DNA of 64,000 nt from Ignavibacteriota bacterium (GTDB lineage: Bacteria > Bacteroidota > Ignavibacteria > Tepidaquicellales > Tepidaquicellaceae): contig JACREY010000003.1 of assembly GCA_016218085.1 (NCBI GenBank), positions 1-64,000 of the forward strand. The letters are read 5' to 3'. Both the position numbers and the translations under genes were made by a program. Shown piece after piece: positions 38,076 to 46,513 of this stretch (position 1 is the first letter of the stretch; each line of letters starts with the position of its first letter). The notes below the pieces were generated by a model. The model did not search any database, was not told the DNA's origin, and was given only the letters and a program-made list of their open reading frames with translations.

Positions 38076-38729
38076 ATGGAATACAAAAATTTTATTATAA
38101 CTGAGAAATCGTTTAACGACAAGGATATGACAATCACCCATTACATATCCACGGTGACACCGGACAGGTTCGGAGATATAGTCAATCCATTCGGAATGGA
38201 TGCAGATAACTTCAGGAAGAATCCGATTGTACTTTTCGGGCACAGTCACAATGCAAGAACCAATATAATCGGTAAAAATATATTGCTTGCACCTGATGAT
38301 TTCGGAGTGAAGGCAATGACTAAATTTGCAGACACTTCCGCAGGTAAAGATATATACAATCTTAACAAGGAAGGATACCTGAATGCATGGTCAATAGGAT
38401 TCATTCCGAAGAAGACTAAAATCCAGAATACAACTGTAAACAATCAGCCCGGGACTTACAACATAATTGATGAATGGGAGCTACTAGAATATTCTTCGGT
38501 TGCTATACCTGCAAATCCAGATGCACTGAACCTGATGTATAAGGAGATAAAATCACCTGAAATACTTCATGAAATTAATTTTGCACTTATTAGAAGCGAA
38601 CTTGACTCATACAAAGTATCTGCAAAGGAACTTTCTGTAAATCTTGAGAAGCTTGAGGAAAAAACCGCAAAGAAGCTGAAAGAAATTATAAATTTAATCC
38701 GAAGAAACCGGATGCAGAAATGCAATTAA
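38076..38729 (+). CDS. HK97 family prohead protease
   Basis: A prohead protease of peptidase family U35, about 217 residues. It trims the delta domain of the capsid protein during head maturation. The catalytic pair is visible: His in 'VLFGHSHN' (about residue 56) and Ser in 'NAWSIGF' (about 106). 'YISTVTPDRFGDIVNPFGMD' is the family's opening segment. The start may be GTG at 38073 or ATG at 38076; the ATG is preferred. The C-terminal 50 residues are Lys/Glu-rich and predicted helical, as in relatives with a scaffold-like tail. The gene lies between portal and capsid genes, the standard order. Confidence 0.92.
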   Translation: MEYKNFIITEKSFNDKDMTITHYISTVTPDRFGDIVNPFGMDADNFRKNPIVLFGHSHNARTNIIGKNILLAPDDFGVKAMTKFADTSAGKDIYNLNKEGYLNAWSIGFIPKKTKIQNTTVNNQPGTYNIIDEWELLEYSSVAIPANPDALNLMYKEIKSPEILHEINFALIRSELDSYKVSAKELSVNLEKLEEKTAKKLKEIINLIRRNRMQKCN

Positions 38730-38767
38730 AAAAAAACTAAAATAAACTCAAAAGAAAGGATTTAAAA

Positions 38768-39928
38768 ATGGAAAAAGAGACAAAAAAGCTGGAAGATGTA
38801 ACCATTCCTGATGAAAATGATGAAACAAAAATCGAAAGGATTTCGAAAAAAGTAGCCGAAGATGTAGTTAAAAAGGAACTGGACGAGATCAACAAGAACA
38901 TTTCCGGCATTCCGACGGAGCAGTTCCGTTCAGTGGAAAACAAGGAAGACCCTTTCGTTCAAGAAGGAAGAAATATCATCAAGGGTATTATTTACAACCG
39001 TCCCGAATTATTTTCGGAGAGATATAAAAGCTTCTTGAATGAATCATCGGGGGCAAGCGGAGGTTACCTGGTGCCACAGGAATGGTACAAACAGATACTG
39101 AAGTTCGTGACCGAATCGGGTGTTGTAAGAAAAAATGCAACTGTATTAAACATGAGCAGGAAGGAGCTTGCAATTCCAAAGCTCGACAGACTTCCTTCTT
39201 TCTCATTTGTCACGGAAGGTTCGATGAAACCTGTAAGTAATCCGACTTTTGCCCAGGTCGTGCTTTCGAGAAAAGACGGAGGATTCATAGTGATTTTCTC
39301 GAAACAGTTAATCGAAGATGAGGCGTTTGACATTATGGGTTTTGTATCCAGGCTTGCCGCACAAATCATCAGCAGAACCGAAGACCTTGCCGGGTTCAAG
39401 GGCATTACTGATAAAATTGACGGACTTTTCACAAGCGGAATCGGTGCTACGGAAATCGAAATTGACGGAACTGCATTCAACAGTATAAAGTATGATGATA
39501 TTATCAAGATGGTTTCAGCAGTGCCGTCAGAAACACTTGGCAGGGCAAAATGGTACATGCACAGGACAATATACGGGATGCTGAGGGCAATGAAATACGA
39601 CGGCTCGCAGGAATACATTATTTCTCCGGATGAGAGAAAGAACAACCTTCTCGAAGGATATCCGGTCGTATTAACTGACCAAACTTACTCTTTATCAGAG
39701 GATTTACCAAACAGGGCATTCATCGGATTCGGAGATCTGCAGTATATGATACTGGGAACAAGAAATTCTCTGAGCATAGATTACTCAAAGGATGCAACGG
39801 TTGATATGGGAAGCGGACAAACTGTAAACTTATGGCAAAACGGACTTGTAGGATTAAATTTCGGAGCTTCTTTCGATATTAAATTCTCATTCCCGTCTGC
39901 ACTTGCAGTTGCAAAGACAAAAAGTTAA
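38768..39928 (+). CDS. HK97-fold phage major capsid protein
   Basis: A 386-residue major capsid protein. Residues 1 to about 85 are charged and helical and match the delta (scaffolding) domain that the neighbouring protease removes. The mature part begins around 'SSGASGGYLVPQEWY' and shows HK97-fold segments: 'LNMSRKELAIPKLD', 'VLSRKDGGFIVIFSKQLIED', 'GDLQYMILGTRNSLSID'. The family is known to form icosahedral heads. The ATG is preceded by AAAGGA. A GC-rich hairpin follows at 39948-39974, typical of a strongly expressed capsid gene. No stop, frameshift or truncation is seen. Confidence 0.93.
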   Translation: MEKETKKLEDVTIPDENDETKIERISKKVAEDVVKKELDEINKNISGIPTEQFRSVENKEDPFVQEGRNIIKGIIYNRPELFSERYKSFLNESSGASGGYLVPQEWYKQILKFVTESGVVRKNATVLNMSRKELAIPKLDRLPSFSFVTEGSMKPVSNPTFAQVVLSRKDGGFIVIFSKQLIEDEAFDIMGFVSRLAAQIISRTEDLAGFKGITDKIDGLFTSGIGATEIEIDGTAFNSIKYDDIIKMVSAVPSETLGRAKWYMHRTIYGMLRAMKYDGSQEYIISPDERKNNLLEGYPVVLTDQTYSLSEDLPNRAFIGFGDLQYMILGTRNSLSIDYSKDATVDMGSGQTVNLWQNGLVGLNFGASFDIKFSFPSALAVAKTKS

Positions 39929-39947
39929 AAAACATTTTTAAAACAAA

Positions 39948-39974
39948 AACCCGTCCGCATTGACCGGGCGGGTT
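39948..39974 (+). terminator. hairpin after the capsid gene
   Basis: AACCCG-T-CCG and CGG-G-CGGGTT form a 10-pair stem (one T-G pair) with a 7-base loop. There is no T-run, so it may attenuate read-through or protect the capsid mRNA rather than stop transcription fully. It lies 17 bases before the connector gene. Confidence 0.6.
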
Positions 39975-39990
39975 AATAAATATATTTGAA

Positions 39991-40614
39991 ATGATAAACT
40001 TAGATGATTTAAAATACTATCTTAATATAAACGATGGCACGCAGGATGAATTCCTTTTGAAATTGATAGATATGGCAGTTGAAAGGATTAACAACCTATG
40101 CAGAAGAAGCATTAATTACGGTGTCAGATTCGATGTAAAAGACGGAAACGGACAGAATTTAATCTGGTTAAAAGATTATCCTGTCGAAAAAATAACGGCA
40201 ATAAAATACAGGAAAGAAACAGGTTCGTTCGACCACGATTTATTTCCTGATGGTAATATAGAAGGCAACATTTACCTGGACAAGAAAACCGGTAAGCTAT
40301 TATTGCTCAATAATTATGTACTTCCCAACGGTGCTTCCAACGTGCAAATCAGATACTATTCTGGATACATGGATAATGCACCCGATCCCGTGAACGAAAC
40401 ACCGAAAGATTTGAAATCGATTGCACTTCTTATGAGTGCAGAATTATTTCTTAAAAGTTTTCAGAATGCAGGCGAAGAGATTACCAGGAGACTTGGACTT
40501 CTGCATTTCGAACACGTAATAAAAGGAAACGACAACGAATCAAGGAGGGATTTTACATACAAAGATGAAGACTACGAAAATCTTTTAGAAAAATACAAAT
40601 CATTAAAAGTCTGA
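39991..40614 (+). CDS. phage head-tail connector protein (gp6-like)
   Basis: A 207-residue protein of the HK97 gp6/SPP1 gp15-like head completion family. The N-terminal helix 'MINLDDLKYYLNI' and 'FLLKLIDMAVERINNLC' are typical ('eel K..L ..d..D..l..li..A...ie'). In phages it forms a ring under the portal that joins head and tail. Here no stopper or tail gene follows; the next ORF starts 1 base later and codes a small membrane protein. About 100 residues longer than minimal gp6 proteins, with a beta-rich middle part as in Gram-positive phage relatives. Confidence 0.85.
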   Translation: MINLDDLKYYLNINDGTQDEFLLKLIDMAVERINNLCRRSINYGVRFDVKDGNGQNLIWLKDYPVEKITAIKYRKETGSFDHDLFPDGNIEGNIYLDKKTGKLLLLNNYVLPNGASNVQIRYYSGYMDNAPDPVNETPKDLKSIALLMSAELFLKSFQNAGEEITRRLGLLHFEHVIKGNDNESRRDFTYKDEDYENLLEKYKSLKV

Positions 40615-40615
40615 T

Positions 40616-40831
40616 ATGGATATAACAAACGGCAATACAAAAATTTCGTTTTACATTTCAGAATTCCTGAAATGGACGCTTGAAGTTGTAATCATAGTAG
40701 GTACAGCTGTTGCCTTGTATTACAATCTTACCAACGAATTCAACCTGATGAAATCAGATATGATAAGACTGAACAAGGAATTCGAAGAAATGAAAACAGA
40801 ATTCAGAATACACTTAAAGGAGAAAAGATGA
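40616..40831 (+). CDS. small membrane protein with coiled coil, phage lysis region
   Basis: A 71-residue protein with one membrane helix (about residues 19-38) followed by a charged coiled-coil tail rich in Glu and Lys ('MKSDMIRLNKEFEEMKTEF'). The ATG begins 1 base after the connector stop codon, and its own stop overlaps the next start (ATGA). By size, shape and position it resembles small accessory lysis proteins or holin partners (XhlA-like in general plan), but there is no diagnostic motif. Confidence 0.75.
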   Translation: MDITNGNTKISFYISEFLKWTLEVVIIVGTAVALYYNLTNEFNLMKSDMIRLNKEFEEMKTEFRIHLKEKR

Positions 40832-41064
40832 GGCAATTTTTTATTGAAGGCAACGAATACTCGATGATGCGGCTGCTTTCGTTTTTAAGCGTTTGCGCTG
40901 CAATAATAATATCCGGTTTTGCCGTGTTTTTGATTTTCCGGAAAGCCGATATCACATACATTAGGGAAGCGATTCTTCTTTCGGGGACTCTTCTTGGATT
41001 CGGTTTTGGCGGAAAAGCAGCACAGAAATTCGGTGAGAAATCAATCGGCAGAGGAGACAGTTAA
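40828..41064 (+). CDS. putative holin, two membrane helices
   Basis: A 78-residue protein with two hydrophobic helices (about residues 16-36 and 45-62) and a charged, basic C-terminus, the plan of class II phage holins. The ribosome site AAAGGAG lies in the end of the previous gene, and the ATGA overlap couples the two. It sits three genes before the M15 endolysin, consistent with a lysis cassette. The holin call is by topology and position, not sequence family. Confidence 0.65.
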   Translation: MRQFFIEGNEYSMMRLLSFLSVCAAIIISGFAVFLIFRKADITYIREAILLSGTLLGFGFGGKAAQKFGEKSIGRGDS

Positions 41065-41685
41065 ATGGAAATACTTAAAAAATATTATTTGATTCTGTGT
41101 TTATTATTAATCATAATATCAGGAATAATATATTCTATTTACAGATATTCCCGGAAACCTCAGGATAGCGGAACAAAAATTATCCATGATACTACCCTGC
41201 TTACCAGATATGAAAAAGAAATAAAGAAGGACACTGTTATAAAATGGCATGAAAGAATAGTACAGAAAAAATCCGAGCCTGAAACAATTTATTATCAGAG
41301 AATAGATACTGTATTCACGGAAAAAGTCCTGAATTACGACCTGATGCTGCAGGTTAATAAGGATGATGATAAACTGATTATTAAAGCTGTAAATAATGAA
41401 GGCAGGATATTGAAAGAGTATATTTATGATAATGTATATGATAATTTTTCTGTTAAATCGCAAAAAAATAATTTATTTGTAAAGTCATCGAAATTTAAAT
41501 GGAGCGGAATAAACGCAGCACTGAATATTAAATACCCTATCGGCAAATCTGTTAAACCTGATTACCAGCCGGGCATTGAAACGGGTATAAATATCATTAA
41601 CAAGCTGGACCTTAGTGCATCGCTAAATTATTCTACTTCAGACAATCAATTTTTTTTTAAAACAGGGATTAAAATAAAATTTTAG
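41065..41685 (+). CDS. membrane-anchored protein of the lysis region
   Basis: A 206-residue protein with an N-terminal membrane helix (about residues 7-27) and a long periplasmic part. Residues 35-130 are charged, with a coiled-coil-like stretch around 'RYEKEIKKDTVIKWHERI'; the C-terminal 70 residues look beta-rich. It starts directly after the holin-like gene and ends 3 bases before the endolysin ATG. Position suggests an inner-membrane spanin-like or phage structural-accessory role, but this is a guess; similar proteins in Bacteroidota phages are annotated only as hypothetical. Confidence 0.7.
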   Translation: MEILKKYYLILCLLLIIISGIIYSIYRYSRKPQDSGTKIIHDTTLLTRYEKEIKKDTVIKWHERIVQKKSEPETIYYQRIDTVFTEKVLNYDLMLQVNKDDDKLIIKAVNNEGRILKEYIYDNVYDNFSVKSQKNNLFVKSSKFKWSGINAALNIKYPIGKSVKPDYQPGIETGINIINKLDLSASLNYSTSDNQFFFKTGIKIKF

Positions 41686-41688
41686 AAA

Positions 41689-42135
41689 ATGAAATTTGAA
41701 AATATCTGCATACATTACAATAATATAATAAGACAATCAGATGAATACGATTCGGTGAAGCCTATCAGGAATACTGATTTGCTTTTGCCAGAATTTTACA
41801 ATACTCTTGTTTTTTGCTTTAATGAGTACCAGAAAAAATACCCAAGTCAGAGAGCGTACATCACCGAATCATACAGAAGTAACTCTTTGCAACTGAAATA
41901 TTATAAGACAGGAAAAAGCAAAATCAGGAAAAACGGGATGCACCATTACGGTATAGCTGCTGACGTAGCTTTTATTATAAACGATAAATTAAGTTACAAG
42001 GGCGATTACAATTACCTGAGAAAAATATTTAAAGAGAATAATCTGACTGTACTTGACTGGGAACTGGGGCATGTACAGTTCATACCGGTTTCAGAACAAA
42101 GTGCATTGAGAGAAGAGATTGAAAATAGTGTTTAG
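41689..42135 (+). CDS. M15 family peptidase (endolysin-like)
   Basis: A 148-residue zinc peptidase of family M15 (VanY/L-Ala-D-Glu or D,D-carboxypeptidase type), the common endolysin fold of Bacteroidota phages. The zinc site is intact: His85 and Asp92 in 'HHYGIAAD', and His128 with catalytic Glu125 in 'WELGHVQF'. There is no signal peptide, so it would need the holin-like protein to reach peptidoglycan. It ends the plus-strand phage-like operon; a convergent methyltransferase gene begins 80 bases later. Confidence 0.9.
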   Translation: MKFENICIHYNNIIRQSDEYDSVKPIRNTDLLLPEFYNTLVFCFNEYQKKYPSQRAYITESYRSNSLQLKYYKTGKSKIRKNGMHHYGIAADVAFIINDKLSYKGDYNYLRKIFKENNLTVLDWELGHVQFIPVSEQSALREEIENSV

Positions 42136-42218
42136 ATACTTGTGATTAGTGATTTGTATAATAATGAAACAAAATTTACCTTAACCATTTTCACTATTTC
42201 TTTTTTCTATTTCCGGAA

Positions 42219-42929
42219 TCAGTCTTTGCGGAAGAGAAAGAGTTTCTGGTTTATGCGGAAGGGGAAGAGATATTTATGGGCGTAGAGGTAGAGCTTTTTT
42301 AAACCGTAAAACGGAATGAATTCGAGAAGCTTTCCCGTCTTCCCTTTCGAACTGAGTATTACTCCGTAATAATTTTTATATAATCCGAATCCGAGCTGTC
42401 CGAATTTTTTCAGAATCCTTTTTTCGGAAATGAACATTTCATTATCCTTGTTTACAGGCAGTGAAATAATTACTTTTGCATCGCTGTTAATTTTTTCGTG
42501 CAGGATTTCAAGAAACATCGCCTTTCTCATTTTATCGAGGTAATAAATGCATTCGAGTATGATAATCAGGTCATATGTTGCTAGCTCGCTGTTTGCAATA
42601 AACTGAATCATATCGGCACAGATGAACTCGGCATTTGGTATATTTTTCTTTTTTGCCCTTTGAATTGCTTTTTCCGAAATGTCAACAGCAGTTATGCGGT
42701 ATTCCTGTTTTGAAAGATGTGCCGTAAAATGCCCTTCCGAGCAGCCAAGCTCGAGAATTTTCATATTCGGCTTCTGAATATTTTTTCTGATGAATTCTAT
42801 TGTGCGGCGGTAGCGGAACTGCTCCTGCCTGCCTCTGAGCTTCCAGGGGTCTTCCGTTGAATAAATTTCCTCGAATTTTTCTTTGTTGGTATTGAAGAGC
42901 GCGTATTCATCGATTTTTCTGGTGTACAT
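42219..42929 (-). CDS. class I SAM-dependent methyltransferase (NodS-like)
   Basis: A 236-residue class I methyltransferase. Motif I is 'ILELGCSEGHFTAHL' (about residues 58-72), followed by the acidic 'AVDIS' strand end, 'FICADMIQF' for motif III, and 'LIIILECIYYL' for motif IV. The N-terminal 'YSTEDPWKLRGRQEQFRYRRT' segment is typical of NodS-type and glycosylation-linked small-molecule methyltransferases. The substrate is not predictable; no sugar or lipid genes flank it. It converges on the phage-like operon and begins with ATG. Confidence 0.85.
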   Translation of the reverse strand: MYTRKIDEYALFNTNKEKFEEIYSTEDPWKLRGRQEQFRYRRTIEFIRKNIQKPNMKILELGCSEGHFTAHLSKQEYRITAVDISEKAIQRAKKKNIPNAEFICADMIQFIANSELATYDLIIILECIYYLDKMRKAMFLEILHEKINSDAKVIISLPVNKDNEMFISEKRILKKFGQLGFGLYKNYYGVILSSKGKTGKLLEFIPFYGLKKLYLYAHKYLFPFRINQKLFLFRKD

Positions 42930-43030
42930 ATCGGAAAAATTATTCTTAAATATTACAGTATATTATCGCTTTGTTTTAAATTAAGAAATTATTCTTTTGA
43001 TGGCAATATATTTTATTTTAACTTAAATAT

Positions 43031-43885
43031 TTACAGTACCAGTCCGAGTTTTGCAGTGACAAATCCGCTCGGACCACCGCTTCCGGTAAACCATAAATTA
43101 TATTGAAACTCTGCAAATGTCCTGATTCCGCTTGTGATTTTTAAATTACCTCCAAGTCCCGCTGAAAATCCGAAACAGACTGATGTGAATTTTTCATATT
43201 CAGTAGGAGAATCTGGCACTGTGGAGCTTTTTATCCTAGTGTTTTTTATCTCATAAATTTTTGAACTACCGAATCCGGCTCCGAGCATTCCGTAATACAT
43301 CGTAGGTTTTTCAGGATTCATTTCACCGGTCAAATAGTTAATTTTAAATAGATATGCTTTCGCATCGCCGCCTAAGTATTCCGTAATTCTGGTAACTCCT
43401 GCAAAATCAGTCGAAGTGATTGAATATTTTTCTCTGTTGAGTTCGAAATAATCGAAATCAATACGAAGCGCTCTTTTTTGACTCAGCAAGTAAAGCCATT
43501 TTACGGTTATATCAAGTCCGTTGGAATATTTATGGGAAGAAACAGGAACAGAAATCAGGTAACCTGCTCCAACATATAGAAATGTTCTTTTAGTTGATTC
43601 GGATTTATTTTCCTGAATTAAATAATCTTTTAAAGAAACAATTTTATTGATTTTAGATGTATCAATTTCTAAAGTTAAATTGTCTTTAAAAACGATAATA
43701 TTTTCTTCAACGATTCCTAAATAAATTCCATTTATGATAATGTCAGGATTTATATAAAAATAAAATTCGTTTCCTGCTCTTAAAGTGTCATTTCTAAAAA
43801 CGGTATATTTTGAAATGCTGTCTTTTTGAGAGAAAGCACTCTGCAATGTTATGGAAAGAAACAGAATAATAAAAATATTTTTCAC
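43031..43885 (-). CDS. hypothetical outer-membrane protein, paralogue A
   Basis: A 284-residue exported protein with a signal peptide (about 1-19, 'LQSAFSQK') and GTG start. An N-terminal beta region ('NGIYLGIVEENIIVFKDN') precedes a barrel-like part with Gly-rich strands ('FGFSAGLGGNLKITSG', ending 'GFVTAKLGLVL'). The upstream neighbour is a clear paralogue with the same domain order, so this is a tandem duplication. Function unknown; the C-terminal terminal Leu pattern fits an outer-membrane barrel. Confidence 0.75.
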   Translation of the reverse strand: MKNIFIILFLSITLQSAFSQKDSISKYTVFRNDTLRAGNEFYFYINPDIIINGIYLGIVEENIIVFKDNLTLEIDTSKINKIVSLKDYLIQENKSESTKRTFLYVGAGYLISVPVSSHKYSNGLDITVKWLYLLSQKRALRIDFDYFELNREKYSITSTDFAGVTRITEYLGGDAKAYLFKINYLTGEMNPEKPTMYYGMLGAGFGSSKIYEIKNTRIKSSTVPDSPTEYEKFTSVCFGFSAGLGGNLKITSGIRTFAEFQYNLWFTGSGGPSGFVTAKLGLVL

Positions 43886-43900
43886 TGATAATATATTTTT

Positions 43901-44773
43901 TTATAGAATAATTCCGAACTTGATAGCCGGGAACACAGGAGGACCTTTATCTCCCAGATACCAGATATTGTGCTGATACTCGGCAAACATCCTGATTTTT
44001 TTATTTATTTTGAAATTCATACCCGCTCCAAGTGAAACGCCAATACAAAATCCGGGGCTTGCATCGTAAGTATATGTTGACGAAGGATAGTTGGAATATG
44101 TATGAGTACTTGTTTGTTTTGTGTAATAAGCCATACCTATTCCAAGACCCGGAAGAAAATAAAACATTATCGGCTCTTCAGGATTCAGATCACCAAATGC
44201 AAGGTTAGCCCTGAAAAGAAAAGCGTTAACAGAATTACCTGTAGTATATGTGGAGCTTGAGAAGGTTCCGTATGTATATGAATAAGTGTGATCTTCTTTA
44301 TTTATATGATAAAAATCAAAATCAGACCTTATCCCGAAGTATTTTGAAAAAGTAAACAAAGAGTTAGCCGTAATTCCAAAACCGAAATTATAACCGTTTC
44401 CATCGCCGTCAATAAGTTTAGGAAAGAGCAACTGAGCTCCAAGGAAATAATAAGTCTTATTTCTTCCGGCTTCCTTGCTTTCAATATATTCACCGAATAA
44501 ATAGCTTGAGGGGTCGAGTATTTTTAATATTTTTGAAGTATCAATTTCTTCGATATCTTTATCGGTAAAAACTATAAACTCATCTTCCACAAATCCCAGA
44601 AGTTTTCCTATTACAGGGTTTTCAAGCTTTTGAATAAATGTATAATGATTTCCAAGTGTCAGAGTATCATTTCTGAAAATGATTTTCTTTTTCAAGCTGT
44701 CGTTTTGCGAATATCCCGAACTGAACAGAATAAAAACAATAGAAACAGCAAAAATAATTTTCAGGATTTTCAT
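43901..44773 (-). CDS. hypothetical outer-membrane protein, paralogue B
   Basis: A 290-residue paralogue of the next gene downstream (43031-43885). It has a signal peptide ending near 'SSGYSQ', the same N-terminal strand pattern ('GKLLGFVEDEFIVFTDKD'), and a barrel-like C-terminal half ending 'FPAIKFGIIL'. The start could also be GTG at 44779; the ATG at 44773 gives the better signal peptide. It lies 15 bases before paralogue A and just after a 548-residue gene, so the three probably form one transcript. Function unknown. Confidence 0.75.
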   Translation of the reverse strand: MKILKIIFAVSIVFILFSSGYSQNDSLKKKIIFRNDTLTLGNHYTFIQKLENPVIGKLLGFVEDEFIVFTDKDIEEIDTSKILKILDPSSYLFGEYIESKEAGRNKTYYFLGAQLLFPKLIDGDGNGYNFGFGITANSLFTFSKYFGIRSDFDFYHINKEDHTYSYTYGTFSSSTYTTGNSVNAFLFRANLAFGDLNPEEPIMFYFLPGLGIGMAYYTKQTSTHTYSNYPSSTYTYDASPGFCIGVSLGAGMNFKINKKIRMFAEYQHNIWYLGDKGPPVFPAIKFGIIL

Positions 44774-44784
44774 ATTCACAGTTA

Positions 44785-46431
44785 TTAATTATTTTTTTTG
44801 TTATTTGTACGAGCTAGCGATTCCATATTCTGTCTAAAGAGCTGAAGCGAATATTCGACAATCTTTCCCGGAGTATTCATCAGTTCATCAAGAAGTGCTG
44901 ACTGCGGGGATTTTGATTTATCGGTATTGATTTCATACCAGCCGCTTGTTTTCAGGAATACTTCGCAGGTTTTTCTGTTGAAATTTTCCGGAGCATCGAA
45001 CTGCAAATCGAATGCATTTCCTATTTCCGGCATCAGGTGATAATTTTTATCTCTGATGGAAAGTTCCTCCCTGATATCGGTTCCGTTTCTGTCGGAAGCA
45101 AGAGCAGAGTTTAGTTCCGTAATATCTTCATCAGGCACGGATTCATATTCAAAAATCATTCCGACCTGCTCGAACTTCCAGTATCCTGCGGGAGGATTCA
45201 AAGTAATTTCGATGAAATCACCGGAAACATTTTCCAGCGGAATCTGCATTACTTTATCTTCGTCAATTTTCGGTCCGCCGCCGGGGATAACTGCTTTCAC
45301 GCTGTATCCGTTTTCTTCTTTCAAATTTACTTTGAGATAATAGATTTCTTCACCGACAATATATTCGTGCAGTTTTTTAAGTTTGGCTCCTTTTTTGTTA
45401 AACTCGGAATACCATTCGTCTATTTTACTTCCGTTCAGCGAAATTGTATTCTTCACCATTTTAGAGCCCCAGTTTGAAATGCCTCCGTTTACAAAAAGGA
45501 GCGCGCTTTTTACACCTTCGGGTTTTTTAAATCTGAATTTTAGCGAATGCTTTCCGCTGACGCTGCCATCGTACATTTTGATTAAATCTGTCTGCCATCT
45601 GAATTCATCTTTTTCCGAAAAATATTTTGTAATGTCGGTGCCGCTTTCATCCAAAACTGATTCGGGAGGATTTATTTTTCTGTATTTGAAAAATTTATTT
45701 TGCAAATCCGAAGTGACTGATTGCCCTTCTTCGTGATTTATCAGAAGCAGTTTCATTTCATCCAGGCGCTGCTGCTCATCATTTTCATTTTTAACAAAAA
45801 GTTTGAATTTACCGTCAGAGACTGTAAGATGTTCGAGCCGAGAAACATCAGTCCTGGCAAGAGCTTCGCAGATAACACCTCCGAGCGGCTCGGCATCGTA
45901 AATGTAATTTGCGCCATCGAATGAATAAATATACGGACACGAATGTATCGGATGAGATGCAAGGTAAATAAAAACAGAAGCAACAAAAATTACGGCAAGA
46001 GCAACTACAATTCCGCCCACCAGCAGGAGTGTTTTTCCCGTATCGAATTCTTTTCTTTCCACATACACTTCATTCACCTGGGATATGGGAATAATTTTTT
46101 CGATTGTTTTTACGACAAGCTTTTGTTTTCCGTTTACAATCGTTGCAATTGCGGTATCACCCATAGTTATAATAATTACATTTGTTGTATCTGCATATTT
46201 TTCATAATAAAAAACCTGCCTGTCCTGTGTATTGATATAGGTACCGTCTTTTAAAATTATATGAGCAATGCCTTCAAGCTTTGATTTCTTTTTAAGATTT
46301 TCGGATGTGTATCGCTCGGTGTATGTTGTTTCGCATCCGTTTGAAGTTATTACATAAAAAACGATTAAAGCAAAAGACAAAAGTCTGAAATAAGGCCTGA
46401 AACTTCCTTTGTTAAATGCAGCAAAAAACAT
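44785..46431 (-). CDS. hypothetical lipoprotein with membrane segment
   Basis: A 548-residue protein of a family I cannot name. The N-terminus has a hydrophobic segment with lipobox-like SNGC (Cys33). A beta-rich region with 'AHIILKDGTYINTQDRQVFYYE' type strands comes next and a membrane helix follows at about 128-152 ('GKTLLLVGGIVVALAVIF'). 'SCPYIYSFDGANYIYDAEPL' starts a large, soluble C-terminal domain (residues 160-500) that is seen in uncharacterised Bacteroidota proteins. The start has the ribosome site GGAGGG. It is first in a minus-strand operon with the two paralogous barrel proteins, with which its N-terminal strands share features, so an envelope role is likely. Confidence 0.75.
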   Translation of the reverse strand: MFFAAFNKGSFRPYFRLLSFALIVFYVITSNGCETTYTERYTSENLKKKSKLEGIAHIILKDGTYINTQDRQVFYYEKYADTTNVIIITMGDTAIATIVNGKQKLVVKTIEKIIPISQVNEVYVERKEFDTGKTLLLVGGIVVALAVIFVASVFIYLASHPIHSCPYIYSFDGANYIYDAEPLGGVICEALARTDVSRLEHLTVSDGKFKLFVKNENDEQQRLDEMKLLLINHEEGQSVTSDLQNKFFKYRKINPPESVLDESGTDITKYFSEKDEFRWQTDLIKMYDGSVSGKHSLKFRFKKPEGVKSALLFVNGGISNWGSKMVKNTISLNGSKIDEWYSEFNKKGAKLKKLHEYIVGEEIYYLKVNLKEENGYSVKAVIPGGGPKIDEDKVMQIPLENVSGDFIEITLNPPAGYWKFEQVGMIFEYESVPDEDITELNSALASDRNGTDIREELSIRDKNYHLMPEIGNAFDLQFDAPENFNRKTCEVFLKTSGWYEINTDKSKSPQSALLDELMNTPGKIVEYSLQLFRQNMESLARTNNKKNN

Positions 46432-46513
46432 TTACCCTCCGGTATAAATGAATAGTTATTATAAGATAAGTAATTTATAATATTTGAGAAAGTCTAATTC
46501 AATTAAGGATGCT

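Noticed and set aside
39064-39645. 193-residue ORF antisense to the capsid gene
   Set aside because: Shadow of the capsid reading frame with no recognisable domain or ribosome site.
38768-39928. Capsid protein as an encapsulin
   Set aside because: The adjacent portal, prohead protease and connector genes and the N-terminal delta domain are those of a phage head, not of an encapsulin locus.
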